Part shown: positions 26,183 through 35,384 of the stretch, piece by piece
Numbering within the stretch: the first letter of the stretch is position 1
Layout: every line of letters starts with the position of its first letter
Assembly: GCA_041890515.1 (NCBI GenBank)
Contig: JASDWX010000130.1
Coordinates: 1 to 37,606, forward strand
DNA: 37,606 nucleotides
DNA from: Colwellia_A sp041890515
GTDB lineage: Bacteria > Pseudomonadota > Gammaproteobacteria > Enterobacterales > Alteromonadaceae
Direction of reading: 5' to 3'
The notes under the pieces: generated by a model
Databases searched by the model: none
What the model saw: the letters and a program-made list of their open reading frames with translations, nothing else
What the model was told of the DNA's origin: nothing
Translations under genes and position numbers: made by a program

Positions 26183-26977
26183 ATGTCTGACGCTGCTGCT
26201 GAAGCAACATTAACCAGTCAAGAGTATATTACACACCATTTAACAAACTTAACGGTAGGTGAAGGATTCTGGTCTTGGAATCTAGATACGTTAGGATGGT
26301 CTGTATTTTTAGGCTTGCTATTTTTAGGCGTTTTTCGTTCTGTTGCGAAAAAAGCTACTACTGGCGTGCCAGGGAAATTGCAATGTGCTGCTGAAATGAT
26401 AGTAGAATTTGTTGATGATAGCGTAAAAGGAACTTTCCATGGGAAAAATGACTTAATTGCACCTTTATCTTTAACCATATTCGTATGGATTCTATTAATG
26501 AATGCAATGGATTGGGTGCCAGTTGATTTACTGCCTTGGTTAATTAGTCTAGTGTCAGGTATTGATATGGCTCATATATACATGAAGCCAGTACCAACTA
26601 CAGATCCAAATCTAACTTTCGCCCTAGCTGGCGGTGTGTTTTTCTTAATTATTTACTATTCAATTAAAGTGAAAGGTGTTGGCGGGTTCATGAAAGAACT
26701 TTACGGACAACCTTTTGGTCATTGGTCTTTGTATCCAGTGAACTTTATTCTTGAGATAGTTACTTTATTAGCTCGTCCTTTAGCATTATCTTTACGTTTA
26801 TTCGGAAATTTATATGCAGGTGAGTTGATATTCTTACTGATTGCGACTCTTGGTTTTTACCAATTGCCAGTACACTTTATATGGGCTACTTTCCACTTGT
26901 TAGTTATCCCATTGCAAGCGTTTATCTTTATGATGTTAACTATTGTTTACCTTAGTTTAGCGCATGAAGATCACTAA
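26183..26977 (+). CDS. atpB: F1Fo ATP synthase subunit a
   Basis: Integral membrane Fo stator subunit that forms the proton half-channels. It is 264 residues with five to six membrane helices. The essential arginine is Arg205 in ALSLRLFGNLYAGELIF, corresponding to E. coli Arg210. The C-terminal IPLQAFIFMMLTIVYLSLAHEDH is typical. It follows atpI by 17 bp. Confidence 0.98.
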   Translation: MSDAAAEATLTSQEYITHHLTNLTVGEGFWSWNLDTLGWSVFLGLLFLGVFRSVAKKATTGVPGKLQCAAEMIVEFVDDSVKGTFHGKNDLIAPLSLTIFVWILLMNAMDWVPVDLLPWLISLVSGIDMAHIYMKPVPTTDPNLTFALAGGVFFLIIYYSIKVKGVGGFMKELYGQPFGHWSLYPVNFILEIVTLLARPLALSLRLFGNLYAGELIFLLIATLGFYQLPVHFIWATFHLLVIPLQAFIFMMLTIVYLSLAHEDH

Positions 26978-27024
26978 TTGATTTTATAACTTTTTAACTT
27001 TAACTTTAAATATCGGAGATAAAA

Positions 27025-27261
27025 ATGGAAAACGTAGGTTTAATGTATATAGCTGCAGCATTACTTATTGGCTTAGGTGCCTTAGGTACTGCAATTGGTT
27101 TTGGTATATTGGGTGGTAAATTCTTAGAATCAGCTGCTCGTCAACCTGAACTAGCACCACAACTTCAAGTTAAAATGTTCATCGTAGCAGGTCTAATTGA
27201 TGCTATCGCTATGATCGGTGTAGCAATGGGCTTATACGTATTATTCGTTAAAATTGGTTAA
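27025..27261 (+). CDS. atpE: F1Fo ATP synthase subunit c
   Basis: The rotor ring subunit: a 78-residue helical hairpin. The proton-binding carboxylate is Asp59 (VAGLIDAIAMIG). The polar loop is RQPE (39-42), which contacts gamma and epsilon. Use of Asp and the lack of a Gln/Ser sodium ligand set suggest proton coupling. A good GGAG ribosome site precedes the ATG, in keeping with the high copy number of subunit c. Confidence 0.98.
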   Translation: MENVGLMYIAAALLIGLGALGTAIGFGILGGKFLESAARQPELAPQLQVKMFIVAGLIDAIAMIGVAMGLYVLFVKIG

Positions 27262-27306
27262 TTTTTAACTTATTTAACTGAAACGAATTCTATAGGAGGT
27301 ACACAA

Positions 27307-27777
27307 ATGAATATTAATGCAACTATAATTGGTCAATTAATCGCATTTGTCGTATTTGTAATTTTCTGCATGAAGTTTGTATGGCCACCAATTATGGCTG
27401 CCATCGAAGCCCGTCAAGCTACTATTGCTGACGGACTTGCTGCTTCTGACCGTGCTGCTAAAGATCTTGAGCTTGCTCAAAATAAAGCAACAGCACAACT
27501 CAAAGATGCGAAATCACAAGCAGCGAGTATTATTGAAGCTGCAAAAAAACGTGAAGCGCAAATTGTTGAAGAAGCCGCAGGAAAAGCTGAAGCCGAAAAA
27601 GCTAAAATTTTAGCTTCAGGTCAAGCTGAAATAGAAACAGAACGTAACCAAGCTCGCGAAGAACTACGTCAACAAGTAGTTGTTTTAGCTGTAGCTGGTG
27701 CCGAGAAAATTCTTGAGCGTTCAATCGATGCCGCTGCACATAGCGACATTTTAGATAAACTTGTAGCTGAACTTTAA
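27307..27777 (+). CDS. atpF: F1Fo ATP synthase subunit b
   Basis: Peripheral stalk subunit: one N-terminal membrane helix (about 5-26, ending at KFVWPPIMAAIEAR) and a long charged Ala/Lys/Glu-rich coiled coil that dimerises and binds delta. The 156 residues equal E. coli. The ribosome site is very strong (AGGAGGT at 27295-27301). Confidence 0.98.
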   Translation: MNINATIIGQLIAFVVFVIFCMKFVWPPIMAAIEARQATIADGLAASDRAAKDLELAQNKATAQLKDAKSQAASIIEAAKKREAQIVEEAAGKAEAEKAKILASGQAEIETERNQAREELRQQVVVLAVAGAEKILERSIDAAAHSDILDKLVAEL

Positions 27778-27791
27778 GAGGGGAATGAGCT

Positions 27792-28325
27792 ATGTCTGAA
27801 TTGACAACCGTCGCTCGTCCCTACGCTAAAGCAGCGTTCGATTTTGCTGTTGAAGCTAATGCGATAGACCACTGGTTAGAAATGCTAGTGTTTGCTGCAG
27901 AAGTTTCAAAAGACGACACTATTAAAGGTTTCCTTTCTGGTGGCGCATCAGCTGAACAAGCACAGGACTTATTTTTAAAAGTTTGTGATGTTCAACTTGA
28001 TAGCAACGGCCAAAACTTTGTTAAAGTTTTAGCTGAAAATGGACGCCTTTTGGTGCTACCACAACTTGTTATTCAATTTAGCGAATTAAAAGCTGAATAT
28101 GAAAAAACTGCCATTGTGGATGTAACGTCTGCTGTTGAATTAACAGCTGATAAATTAACTACATTAAGCGCCGCGCTTGAAAAGCGTTTGGCTCGTAAAG
28201 TAAAGCTTAATTGCAATGTTGACGCTAGTATCATGTCTGGTTTAGTTATAAAAACCGGCGACATGGTTATCGATGGTTCAGTTAGAAATAAACTGAATCG
28301 TTTAGCAACAGCAATGCAGTCATAG
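27792..28325 (+). CDS. atpH: F1Fo ATP synthase subunit delta
   Basis: The 177-residue F1 subunit that joins the b dimer to the top of the alpha3beta3 head. The N-terminal helical domain starts with TTVARPYAKAAFDFAVE, and the C-terminus holds VKLNCNVDASIMSGLVIKTGD. Spacing after atpF is 14 bp, with GAGGGGAA as ribosome site. Confidence 0.97.
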   Translation: MSELTTVARPYAKAAFDFAVEANAIDHWLEMLVFAAEVSKDDTIKGFLSGGASAEQAQDLFLKVCDVQLDSNGQNFVKVLAENGRLLVLPQLVIQFSELKAEYEKTAIVDVTSAVELTADKLTTLSAALEKRLARKVKLNCNVDASIMSGLVIKTGDMVIDGSVRNKLNRLATAMQS

Positions 28326-28350
28326 CATTTAAGAGATAAGGGAACAGAGC

Positions 28351-29892
28351 ATGCAACTGAATTCCACTGAAATCGCTGAATTGATCAAGAATCGTATTGA
28401 AAAATTCAATGTTGTCAGCGAAGCTCGTAATGAAGGTACTATCGTTTCTGTAACAGATGGTATCATTCGCATCCACGGTCTTGCAGATGTAATGCAAGGC
28501 GAGATGATCGAACTTCCTGGTAGCCGTTTCGCTATCGCGTTAAACCTTGACCGTGATTCGGTCGGTGCGGTAGTTATGGGTCCATATGCTGATTTAGCAG
28601 AAGGACAAAAAGTTAAAGGTACCGGCCGTATATTGGAAGTACCTGTAGGACGTGGTTTATTAGGCCGCGTTGTAAACACTCTAGGTGAGCCTATTGATGG
28701 TAAAGGAACAATCGAAAACGATGGTTTCTCTCCTGTTGAAGTTCAAGCACCGGGTGTAATCGAACGTAAATCTGTTGATCAACCAGTTCAAACGGGTATT
28801 AAGTCTATTGACTCAATGATCCCAATTGGACGTGGTCAACGTGAATTGATCATTGGTGACCGTCAAATCGGTAAATCTGCAATTGCGCTAGATGCTATTA
28901 TCAATCAAAAAGATACGGGTATTAAGTGTGTATACGTAGCTATTGGCCAAAAAGCGTCAACGGTTGCTAACGTAGTACGTAAATTAGAAGAGCATGGCGC
29001 ATTAGAAAATACTATTGTTGTTGTTGCCTCTGCTTCTGAAGCGGCTGCTTTACAATACTTAGCACCTTACGCTGGTTGTTCAATGGGTGAATACTTCCGT
29101 GACCGCGGTGAAGATGCATTAATCGTATATGATGATTTGTCAAAGCAAGCAGTTGCTTACCGTCAAATTTCATTACTTTTACGTCGTCCGCCAGGTCGTG
29201 AAGCATACCCAGGTGACGTTTTCTATCTTCATAGTCGTTTATTAGAACGTGCTTCACGTGTAAACGAAGCTTATGTAGAGAAATTCACTAACGGTGAAGT
29301 AAAAGGCCGTACAGGTTCTTTAACTGCATTACCTATTATCGAAACACAAGCGGGCGATGTATCTGCATTCGTACCGACTAACGTAATTTCGATCACTGAT
29401 GGTCAAATTTTCTTAGAAGCTGATTTATTCAACTCAGGTATCCGTCCAGCTGTTAACGCTGGTTTATCGGTATCTCGTGTTGGTGGTGCAGCGCAAACTA
29501 AGATCATCAAGAAATTAGGTGGTGGTATTCGTTTAGCGCTTGCTCAATATCGTGAGTTAGCGGCATTCGCTCAGTTCGCATCTGATTTAGATGACGCGAC
29601 CCGTGCACAATTAGAACATGGTCAACGTGTTACTGAATTGATGAAGCAAAACCAATACAGCCCGCTAACAGTTGCTGATACTGCAGTATCTTTATTTGCT
29701 GCTGAAAAAGGTTTTCTGAATGATGTTGTATTAAACAAAATCAATGATTTTGAAGCAGCATTACATACCTTTATCAACAATGACAGCGCTGAGTTGATGG
29801 CTAAAATCAACGAAACTGGTGGATACGATAAAGAAATCGAAGCAGGTTTAACCGCAGCACTTGAGAAATTCAAGTCTACGCAAACTTGGTAA
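28351..29892 (+). CDS. atpA: F1Fo ATP synthase subunit alpha
   Basis: Non-catalytic nucleotide-binding F1 subunit. The 513 residues equal E. coli. Walker A is GDRQIGKS (169-176), and the arginine finger that completes the catalytic site on beta is Arg376 (GLSVSRVGG). N-terminal beta-barrel, central nucleotide domain and C-terminal helical domain are all complete. Gene is 25 bp after atpH. Confidence 0.98.
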   Translation: MQLNSTEIAELIKNRIEKFNVVSEARNEGTIVSVTDGIIRIHGLADVMQGEMIELPGSRFAIALNLDRDSVGAVVMGPYADLAEGQKVKGTGRILEVPVGRGLLGRVVNTLGEPIDGKGTIENDGFSPVEVQAPGVIERKSVDQPVQTGIKSIDSMIPIGRGQRELIIGDRQIGKSAIALDAIINQKDTGIKCVYVAIGQKASTVANVVRKLEEHGALENTIVVVASASEAAALQYLAPYAGCSMGEYFRDRGEDALIVYDDLSKQAVAYRQISLLLRRPPGREAYPGDVFYLHSRLLERASRVNEAYVEKFTNGEVKGRTGSLTALPIIETQAGDVSAFVPTNVISITDGQIFLEADLFNSGIRPAVNAGLSVSRVGGAAQTKIIKKLGGGIRLALAQYRELAAFAQFASDLDDATRAQLEHGQRVTELMKQNQYSPLTVADTAVSLFAAEKGFLNDVVLNKINDFEAALHTFINNDSAELMAKINETGGYDKEIEAGLTAALEKFKSTQTW

Positions 29893-29930
29893 GAACTTTT
29901 TATTCATAAATAAAGTTTCGGAGATAAGTC

Positions 29931-30791
29931 ATGGCCGGTGGTAAAGAGATAAAATCTAAGATCGCGAGTGTTAAAAACACTCAGAAGATCACTAGTGCTA
30001 TGGAAATGGTTGCAGCTAGCAAAATGCGCAAAGCGCAAGAAGGCATGGCTGCTTCTCGTCCATACGCTGAAAATATACGAAACGTGATCGGTCATATCGC
30101 GCTTGGTAACTTGGAATATCGCCATCCTTATTTGGAAGAGCGTGAAGTCAAGCGTGTTGGTTATATCGTTGTGTCTACAGACAGAGGTTTGTGTGGTGGT
30201 TTAAACATTAATTTGTTTAAAAAGGTATTAGCTTCTGCTGCCAAATGGCAAGCAGAAGAAGCAGAAGTTGAATTTGCTGTTGTTGGTTCTAAAGCAACCT
30301 CATTTTTCAATAATCTCAAAGCTAATGTTACCGCACAAGTTTCTGGTTTAGGCGACAGACCTTCACTTACCGATTTAATTGGTAGTGTGAAAGTGATGTT
30401 AAATGCTTATGACAATGGTGAAATTGATAAACTATTTATTGTTTACAATAAATTTGTTAACACCATGACGCAAACACCAACAATCGATCAACTTTTACCG
30501 TTACCTAAGTCAGACGATGAAGCAATAAAACATCGTTGGGATTACATTTACGAACCTGACGCACAAGCTATGCTTGAGCAGTTATTAGTTCGTTATGTTG
30601 AATCTCAAGTCTATCAAGGTGTTGTTGAAAATATCGCCTGTGAACAAGCCGCTCGTATGGTTGCAATGAAATCTGCAACTGATAACGCTGGCGACTTAAT
30701 TGATGACTTACAGTTGGTATACAACAAGGCGCGTCAAGCAAGTATTACTCAAGAATTGGGTGAAATTGTTGCTGGTGCATCTGCTGTATAA
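29931..30791 (+). CDS. atpG: F1Fo ATP synthase subunit gamma
   Basis: Central rotor shaft of F1. The 286 residues have the N-terminal helix KIASVKNTQKITSAMEMVAA and the C-terminal helix ending QASITQELGEIVAGASA, which together form the coiled-coil axle. The SDRGLCGG motif of the Rossmann-like middle domain appears as STDRGLCGGLN. Length matches E. coli (287). Confidence 0.98.
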   Translation: MAGGKEIKSKIASVKNTQKITSAMEMVAASKMRKAQEGMAASRPYAENIRNVIGHIALGNLEYRHPYLEEREVKRVGYIVVSTDRGLCGGLNINLFKKVLASAAKWQAEEAEVEFAVVGSKATSFFNNLKANVTAQVSGLGDRPSLTDLIGSVKVMLNAYDNGEIDKLFIVYNKFVNTMTQTPTIDQLLPLPKSDDEAIKHRWDYIYEPDAQAMLEQLLVRYVESQVYQGVVENIACEQAARMVAMKSATDNAGDLIDDLQLVYNKARQASITQELGEIVAGASAV

Positions 30792-30835
30792 CGGTAAAAA
30801 TTAGTTTTCGTTAAATTTAAATTTGAGGAATTAAC

Positions 30836-32221
30836 ATGAGTGCAGGTAAAGTCGTCCAAATTATTGGCGCAGTTGTGGATATCGAATTTCCACAAGATGC
30901 TGTACCTAAAGTATATGACGCATTAAAAGTAACCGAAGGTAAGCTTTCAGGTTTAGTACTTGAAGTACAACAACAACTTGGTGGCGGTGTAGTACGTACA
31001 ATCGCTATGGGTAGTTCTGATGGTTTACAACGTGGTCTTAATGTAGAAAATACAGGTGAATCAATTCAAGTTCCTGTTGGTGTTGAGACTTTAGGTCGCA
31101 TCATGAACGTACTTGGTGAACCTATTGATGAAGCTGGTCCAATTGGCGAAAAAGCTCGTTGGTCTATTCACCGTGAAGCTCCGGCTTACGCTGATCAAGC
31201 TATGTCAAATGAACTATTAGAAACAGGCATCAAAGTAATCGATTTAGTTTGTCCATTCGCAAAGGGTGGTAAAGTTGGTTTGTTTGGTGGTGCTGGTGTT
31301 GGTAAGACCGTTAACATGATGGAACTTATCCGTAACATAGCTATCGAGCATAGTGGTTACTCAGTATTTGCTGGTGTTGGTGAACGTACTCGTGAAGGTA
31401 ACGATTTCTATCACGAAATGAACGATTCTAATGTACTTGATAAAGTATCGTTAGTTTACGGTCAGATGAACGAGCCTCCAGGAAACCGTTTACGTGTTGC
31501 TATGACTGGTTTAACTATGGCAGAAAAATTCCGTGACGAAGGTCGTGATGTGTTATTTTTCGTAGATAATATCTACCGCTATACTCTTGCTGGTACTGAA
31601 GTATCTGCATTATTAGGTCGTATGCCTTCTGCTGTTGGTTACCAACCAACACTTGCTGAAGAAATGGGTATATTACAAGAGCGTATTACCTCTACTAAGA
31701 AAGGTTCAATCACTTCAATCCAAGCGGTATATGTACCAGCAGATGATTTGACGGATCCGAGCCCTGCAACTACATTTGCTCACTTAGATGCAACTGTTGT
31801 ACTTTCGCGTTCAATTGCAGAACTAGGTATATACCCTGCAATCGACCCATTAGATTCTACTTCACGTCAACTTGATCCATTAGTAGTTGGCACAGCGCAT
31901 TATGAAGTAGCTCGTGGCGTACAGAACGTATTACAACGTTACAAAGAACTTAAAGATATCATCGCTATTTTAGGCATGGACGAGCTTTCTGAAGAAGATA
32001 AGCAAACCGTTTCTCGTGCTCGTAAAATTCAGCGTTTCTTATCTCAGCCGTTCTTCGTTGCTGAAGTATTTACAGGTTCTCCAGGTAAGTATGTATCATT
32101 AAAAGATACCATCGCAGGTTTTACTGGCATTTTAGCTGGTGACTACGATGATTTACCTGAGCAAGCATTCTACATGGTTGGTTCTATTGAAGAAGCAGCT
32201 GAGAAAGCTAAAAACATGTAA
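30836..32221 (+). CDS. atpD: F1Fo ATP synthase subunit beta
   Basis: Catalytic subunit of F1. The 461 residues have Walker A GGAGVGKT (151-158), catalytic Glu183 in GVGERTREGND, Walker B DVLFFVDNIYRYT, and the DELSEEDK segment of the DELSEED region that contacts gamma. One base-paired structure lies between it and atpC. Confidence 0.98.
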   Translation: MSAGKVVQIIGAVVDIEFPQDAVPKVYDALKVTEGKLSGLVLEVQQQLGGGVVRTIAMGSSDGLQRGLNVENTGESIQVPVGVETLGRIMNVLGEPIDEAGPIGEKARWSIHREAPAYADQAMSNELLETGIKVIDLVCPFAKGGKVGLFGGAGVGKTVNMMELIRNIAIEHSGYSVFAGVGERTREGNDFYHEMNDSNVLDKVSLVYGQMNEPPGNRLRVAMTGLTMAEKFRDEGRDVLFFVDNIYRYTLAGTEVSALLGRMPSAVGYQPTLAEEMGILQERITSTKKGSITSIQAVYVPADDLTDPSPATTFAHLDATVVLSRSIAELGIYPAIDPLDSTSRQLDPLVVGTAHYEVARGVQNVLQRYKELKDIIAILGMDELSEEDKQTVSRARKIQRFLSQPFFVAEVFTGSPGKYVSLKDTIAGFTGILAGDYDDLPEQAFYMVGSIEEAAEKAKNM

Positions 32222-32235
32222 TTTGCTTGGAAGTT

Positions 32236-32272
32236 TTAGCTTAGGTTTTACTCAGTAAATATTCTAAGCTAA
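32236..32272 (+). other. Hairpin in the atpD-atpC intergenic gap
   Basis: TTAGCTTAG (32236-32244) pairs perfectly with CTAAGCTAA (32264-32272). Inside the loop, TTTAC and GTAAA (32247-32259) can form a second 5-bp stem. There is no T-run, so it is not a normal terminator; it could affect mRNA processing or the expression of epsilon. Confidence 0.6.
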
Positions 32273-32295
32273 TACTTCTACTTTAGGAGGTCAAA

Positions 32296-32718
32296 ATGTC
32301 AGCAATGACGGTAAATCTAAATGTGGTAAGTGCCGAAGAGGAGCTATTCTCTGGACGCATTGAATCATTACAGATCACAGGTTCAGAAGGTGAATTAGGC
32401 ATTATGCCTGGTCATGCACCTTTATTGACCTCACTAAAACCTGGTATGGCTCGTATTGTTAAACATGGCGGTGAGGAAGAAGTTATTTATCTTTCTGGTG
32501 GCATGTTAGAAGTTCAACCAAATAACGTAACGGTATTAGCTGATGTAGCTGTTCGTGCTCAGGATTTGGATGAACAAGCAGTATTAGAAGCTAAGCAACG
32601 TGCAGAAGAAAACATGAACGCTCATGGCGCTGATGTTGACTATGCTGAAGTTGCTGCTGAATTAGCGCGAGTAACTGCGCAATTACGCGTAATACAAGCG
32701 ACTAAGAAAAAAGTCTAA
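32296..32718 (+). CDS. atpC: F1Fo ATP synthase subunit epsilon
   Basis: The 140-residue rotor subunit that binds gamma and the c-ring and inhibits ATP hydrolysis through its C-terminal helices. The beta-sandwich domain includes GSEGELGIMPGHAPLLTSLKPG with its conserved GxxGxxPGHAPL core. Ala/Glu-rich C-terminal helices follow (about 88-138). A strong AGGAGG (32285-32290) precedes the ATG. Last gene of the atp operon, after a longer than usual 74-bp gap from atpD. Confidence 0.97.
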   Translation: MSAMTVNLNVVSAEEELFSGRIESLQITGSEGELGIMPGHAPLLTSLKPGMARIVKHGGEEEVIYLSGGMLEVQPNNVTVLADVAVRAQDLDEQAVLEAKQRAEENMNAHGADVDYAEVAAELARVTAQLRVIQATKKKV

Positions 32719-32751
32719 CTTTTATAGATTAAGCACTAAGTTTTAGTGACT

Positions 32752-32790
32752 AAAAAGCGATATTTACTATATGTAAACATCGCTTTTTTT
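32752..32790 (+). terminator. Terminator of the atp operon
   Basis: AAAAAGCGAT (32752-32761) pairs with ATCGCTTTTT (32779-32788), continued after one mismatch by TTTAC/GTAAA (32763-32767 with 32773-32777). A run of Ts follows. A strong intrinsic terminator 33 bp after the atpC stop. Confidence 0.93.
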
Positions 32791-32992
32791 ATGCCCGTAA
32801 TTTAAGAACTACATAATATAAATTGTTATATCAGCTACTATTATTACTTAAGTGTTTTTCTATTATTTTAAAATCACATATTTAAAGTATTGATTATCAA
32901 GATACAATCGAAACTAATAGCTGTAGTTTATGGTATAAAACAAGGTTACAATATTTACATTAATAAAAAATATCATAAATAACGGATAATCT

Positions 32993-34363
32993 ATGTCTCT
33001 TTCAGTTGTAATCCTTGCTGCGGGTAAAGGTACTCGCATGCGTTCGTCTTTACCAAAAGTACTGCATGCTATCGCGAACAAACCTATGGTTAGTCATGTT
33101 ATCGATGCCGCTCGTCAATTAAATGCCGAAAATATTTATATAGTTTATGGTTTTGGTGGTGAAGTACTTAAAGCTACATTGACAGAAAATTGCTCGAGTG
33201 ATGATTTAGTCTTTATTGAGCAAAAAGAGCAACTAGGAACAGGCCATGCAGTAGATATGGCTTCGCCTTTTATTAAAGATGATGAAAATGTATTAGTGTT
33301 ATACGGTGATGTCCCACTAACTAAAGTTACCACTTTAGAACGATTGTTAGTGGTTAAGCCTGATGATGGTATGGGATTATTAACAGTAAATCTAACAAAC
33401 CCTAATGGATATGGACGTATTGTTCGTAAAAAAGATTCTGTTGTTGGTATTGTCGAACAAAAAGATGCGACTGCAGAACAATTACTAATTAATGAAGCTA
33501 ATACAGGTATTTTATTAGCCAATGGTGGAGATTTAAAACGGTGGTTGAGTAATTTATCAAGTGATAACGCTCAAGGGGAATATTATTTAACAGATATTAT
33601 TGCCGCTTGTCATAATGAAGGTAAAGTCATCGCTACTGCACACCCTGAAACTGAAGTTGAGGTAGAAGGTGCTAATAATCGAGTGCAATTAGCCGCTTTA
33701 GAGCGGGCATATCAATTACGTAAAGCAGAATCATTAATGATAGCTGGAGCAAGTTTACGTGATCCTAGTAGAATTGATATTAGGGGTAAAATTGTAATAG
33801 GACAAGAAGTTCAAATAGACATCAATTGTATTTTTGAAGGTGAAGTTGTATTAGCTAATGGTGTAAAAGTTGGCGCTAATTGTATTTTGAAGGATTGTAG
33901 TATTGGCGAGAATACCATTATAAAACCGAATAGCATTATTGAACAAACAATCGTAGGAGATGAATGCTCTGTAGGCCCGTTTGCTAGACTTCGCCCTGGC
34001 ACTATAATGCACAAAGACTCGCATGTGGGTAACTTTGTTGAAATGAAAAAAACAACCCTAGGTGAAGGCAGTAAAGCCGGACACTTAACATACCTAGGTG
34101 ACACCACTATAGGAAAAAAAGTAAATATTGGTGCTGGAACAATTACTTGTAATTATGATGGTGTAAATAAATTTCATACAAATATTGATGATGGCGCTTT
34201 TATTGGATCAAATAGCTCATTAGTTGCGCCTGTATTAATTGGTGAAAATGCAACAGTTGGCGCCGGTTCTGTTATTGCTAAAGATGTGGAAGTTGAAGAG
34301 TTAGCCGTCGCTAGAGGAAAACAAAGAAATATCTCATCTTGGAAAAGACCTATCAAAAAGTAA
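32993..34363 (+). CDS. glmU: Bifunctional GlcN-1-P acetyltransferase / GlcNAc-1-P uridyltransferase
   Basis: Cytoplasmic enzyme making UDP-GlcNAc for peptidoglycan and lipopolysaccharide. The 456 residues equal E. coli. The N-terminal uridyltransferase domain has LAAGKGTRMRSSLPKVLH (about 7-24) and GTGHAVD. The C-terminal left-handed beta-helix (about 250-456) carries the acetyltransferase, with RLRPGT, NFVEMKK, HLTYLGD and GAGTITCNYDGVNK. A CGAAAC motif occurs at 32909-32914 upstream; the promoter was not firmly placed. Confidence 0.98.
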   Translation: MSLSVVILAAGKGTRMRSSLPKVLHAIANKPMVSHVIDAARQLNAENIYIVYGFGGEVLKATLTENCSSDDLVFIEQKEQLGTGHAVDMASPFIKDDENVLVLYGDVPLTKVTTLERLLVVKPDDGMGLLTVNLTNPNGYGRIVRKKDSVVGIVEQKDATAEQLLINEANTGILLANGGDLKRWLSNLSSDNAQGEYYLTDIIAACHNEGKVIATAHPETEVEVEGANNRVQLAALERAYQLRKAESLMIAGASLRDPSRIDIRGKIVIGQEVQIDINCIFEGEVVLANGVKVGANCILKDCSIGENTIIKPNSIIEQTIVGDECSVGPFARLRPGTIMHKDSHVGNFVEMKKTTLGEGSKAGHLTYLGDTTIGKKVNIGAGTITCNYDGVNKFHTNIDDGAFIGSNSSLVAPVLIGENATVGAGSVIAKDVEVEELAVARGKQRNISSWKRPIKK

Positions 34364-34372
34364 AAATTGTTA

Positions 34373-34415
34373 AGACATTAAAAGTAGATGCTATCAGCAC
34401 CTATTTTTAATGTCT
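34373..34415 (+). terminator. Long hairpin after glmU, possible terminator
   Basis: A 15-bp stem (34373-34387 with 34401-34415, one G-U pair) capped by a small TGC/GCA stem. It begins 10 bp after the glmU stop. No T-tract follows (ATATTTGG), so termination is plausible but not certain; an mRNA 3'-end stabiliser is an alternative. Confidence 0.55.
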
Positions 34416-34561
34416 ATATTTGGAAAGTATAGCTTTACATAAACGCTATTTTTTGATGTTCAGTGAATAGCAAAGATAATAATGTTAATCATAAATAAGA
34501 GCAGAATAAATAATTATTGCCATAAAAGCAGACTTTTGTTCTAATAGCTTAAGTTACCAAA

Positions 34562-34593
34562 CGAAACTTATTCTGTAAGATAAGTATCGAAAC
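34562..34593. promoter_or_regulatory. Putative operator of the DeoR-family regulator
   Basis: Two CGAAAC motifs in the same orientation, 34562-34567 and 34588-34593, lie just before the regulator gene. DeoR-family repressors often bind repeated CGAAA-like units. This is an inferred autoregulatory operator; chance occurrence is possible because the hexamer is not rare. Confidence 0.35.
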
Positions 34594-34611
34594 AAAAGAT
34601 ATTTTAATCTC

Positions 34612-35373
34612 ATGTCAAAAAGAAACACTCAACAGCGTCGACACAGTATTATTTCCGAGCTTAATGAGCATGGAGAAGTTAGTGTTGATAGCCTTGCAAA
34701 AAAATTTGGTACTTCAGAAGTTACGATAAGAAAAGATCTTGCAGCCCTAGAGAATAGCGGTTTATTACTTAGGCGCTACGGTGGGGCTGTACCTTTACCT
34801 CGAGATATTATTGAGCATAAGTTTGAGAAAGTTTCGAAACGAAAGGTTTCAATTGCGCGTAAAGCAGCGACATTAATACGCGATCATAATCGTATAATTA
34901 TTGATAGTGGTAGTACAACTTCAGCGTTAGTCAAAGAACTTAACAGCAAACAAGGTTTGATAGTCATGACTAATTCTTTAGCGATCGCTTCTGATTTGCA
35001 TGCACTTGAAAATGAGCCAACATTATTGATGACCGGTGGGACGTGGGATACACATTCAGAATCGTTTCAAGGTCAAGTTGCAGAAAGTGTACTTAGATCA
35101 TACGATTTTGATCAGCTCTTTATTGGGGCTGATGGCATAGACATAGACCGAGGAACGACAACCTTTAATGAGCTGTTAGGGCTTAGCCGTGTAATGGCTG
35201 ATGTCTCTCGTGAAGTGATAGTGCTTGTAGAATCTGACAAAATTAATCGAAAAATACCTAACGTCGAAATACCTTGGCAAAATATAGACATATTAATCAC
35301 AGATGCTGATTTGTCTGATGAGTTAAAAGCCAAAATTTTACAACAAGACGTTAATTTACTTATTGCCAAATAA
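34612..35373 (+). CDS. DeoR/GlpR-family transcriptional regulator (GlmR-like)
   Basis: A 253-residue regulator with an N-terminal winged HTH (about residues 8-62: RRHSIISELNEHGEVSVDSL, then KFGTSEVTIRKDLAAL, then LLLRRYGGAV). A C-terminal sugar-phosphate-sensing domain follows (IIDSGSTTSALV, LLMTGG, FIGADGID, GTTTFNELLGLSRVMAD). It sits 11 bp before glmS and downstream of glmU. In Pseudomonas a gene of this family in the same place, glmR, affects amino-sugar metabolism. Control of glmS and perhaps glmU by an amino-sugar phosphate is inferred from position. Confidence 0.9.
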   Translation: MSKRNTQQRRHSIISELNEHGEVSVDSLAKKFGTSEVTIRKDLAALENSGLLLRRYGGAVPLPRDIIEHKFEKVSKRKVSIARKAATLIRDHNRIIIDSGSTTSALVKELNSKQGLIVMTNSLAIASDLHALENEPTLLMTGGTWDTHSESFQGQVAESVLRSYDFDQLFIGADGIDIDRGTTTFNELLGLSRVMADVSREVIVLVESDKINRKIPNVEIPWQNIDILITDADLSDELKAKILQQDVNLLIAK

Positions 35374-35384
35374 AGGGAAATCTT

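Noticed and set aside
33145..33522. 125-codon open frame antisense to glmU
   Set aside because: It is a shadow of a certain gene, with no recognisable domain or ribosome site. The same applies to the 116-codon frame antisense to atpA (28329-28679) and the 113-codon frame antisense to parA (24226-24567).
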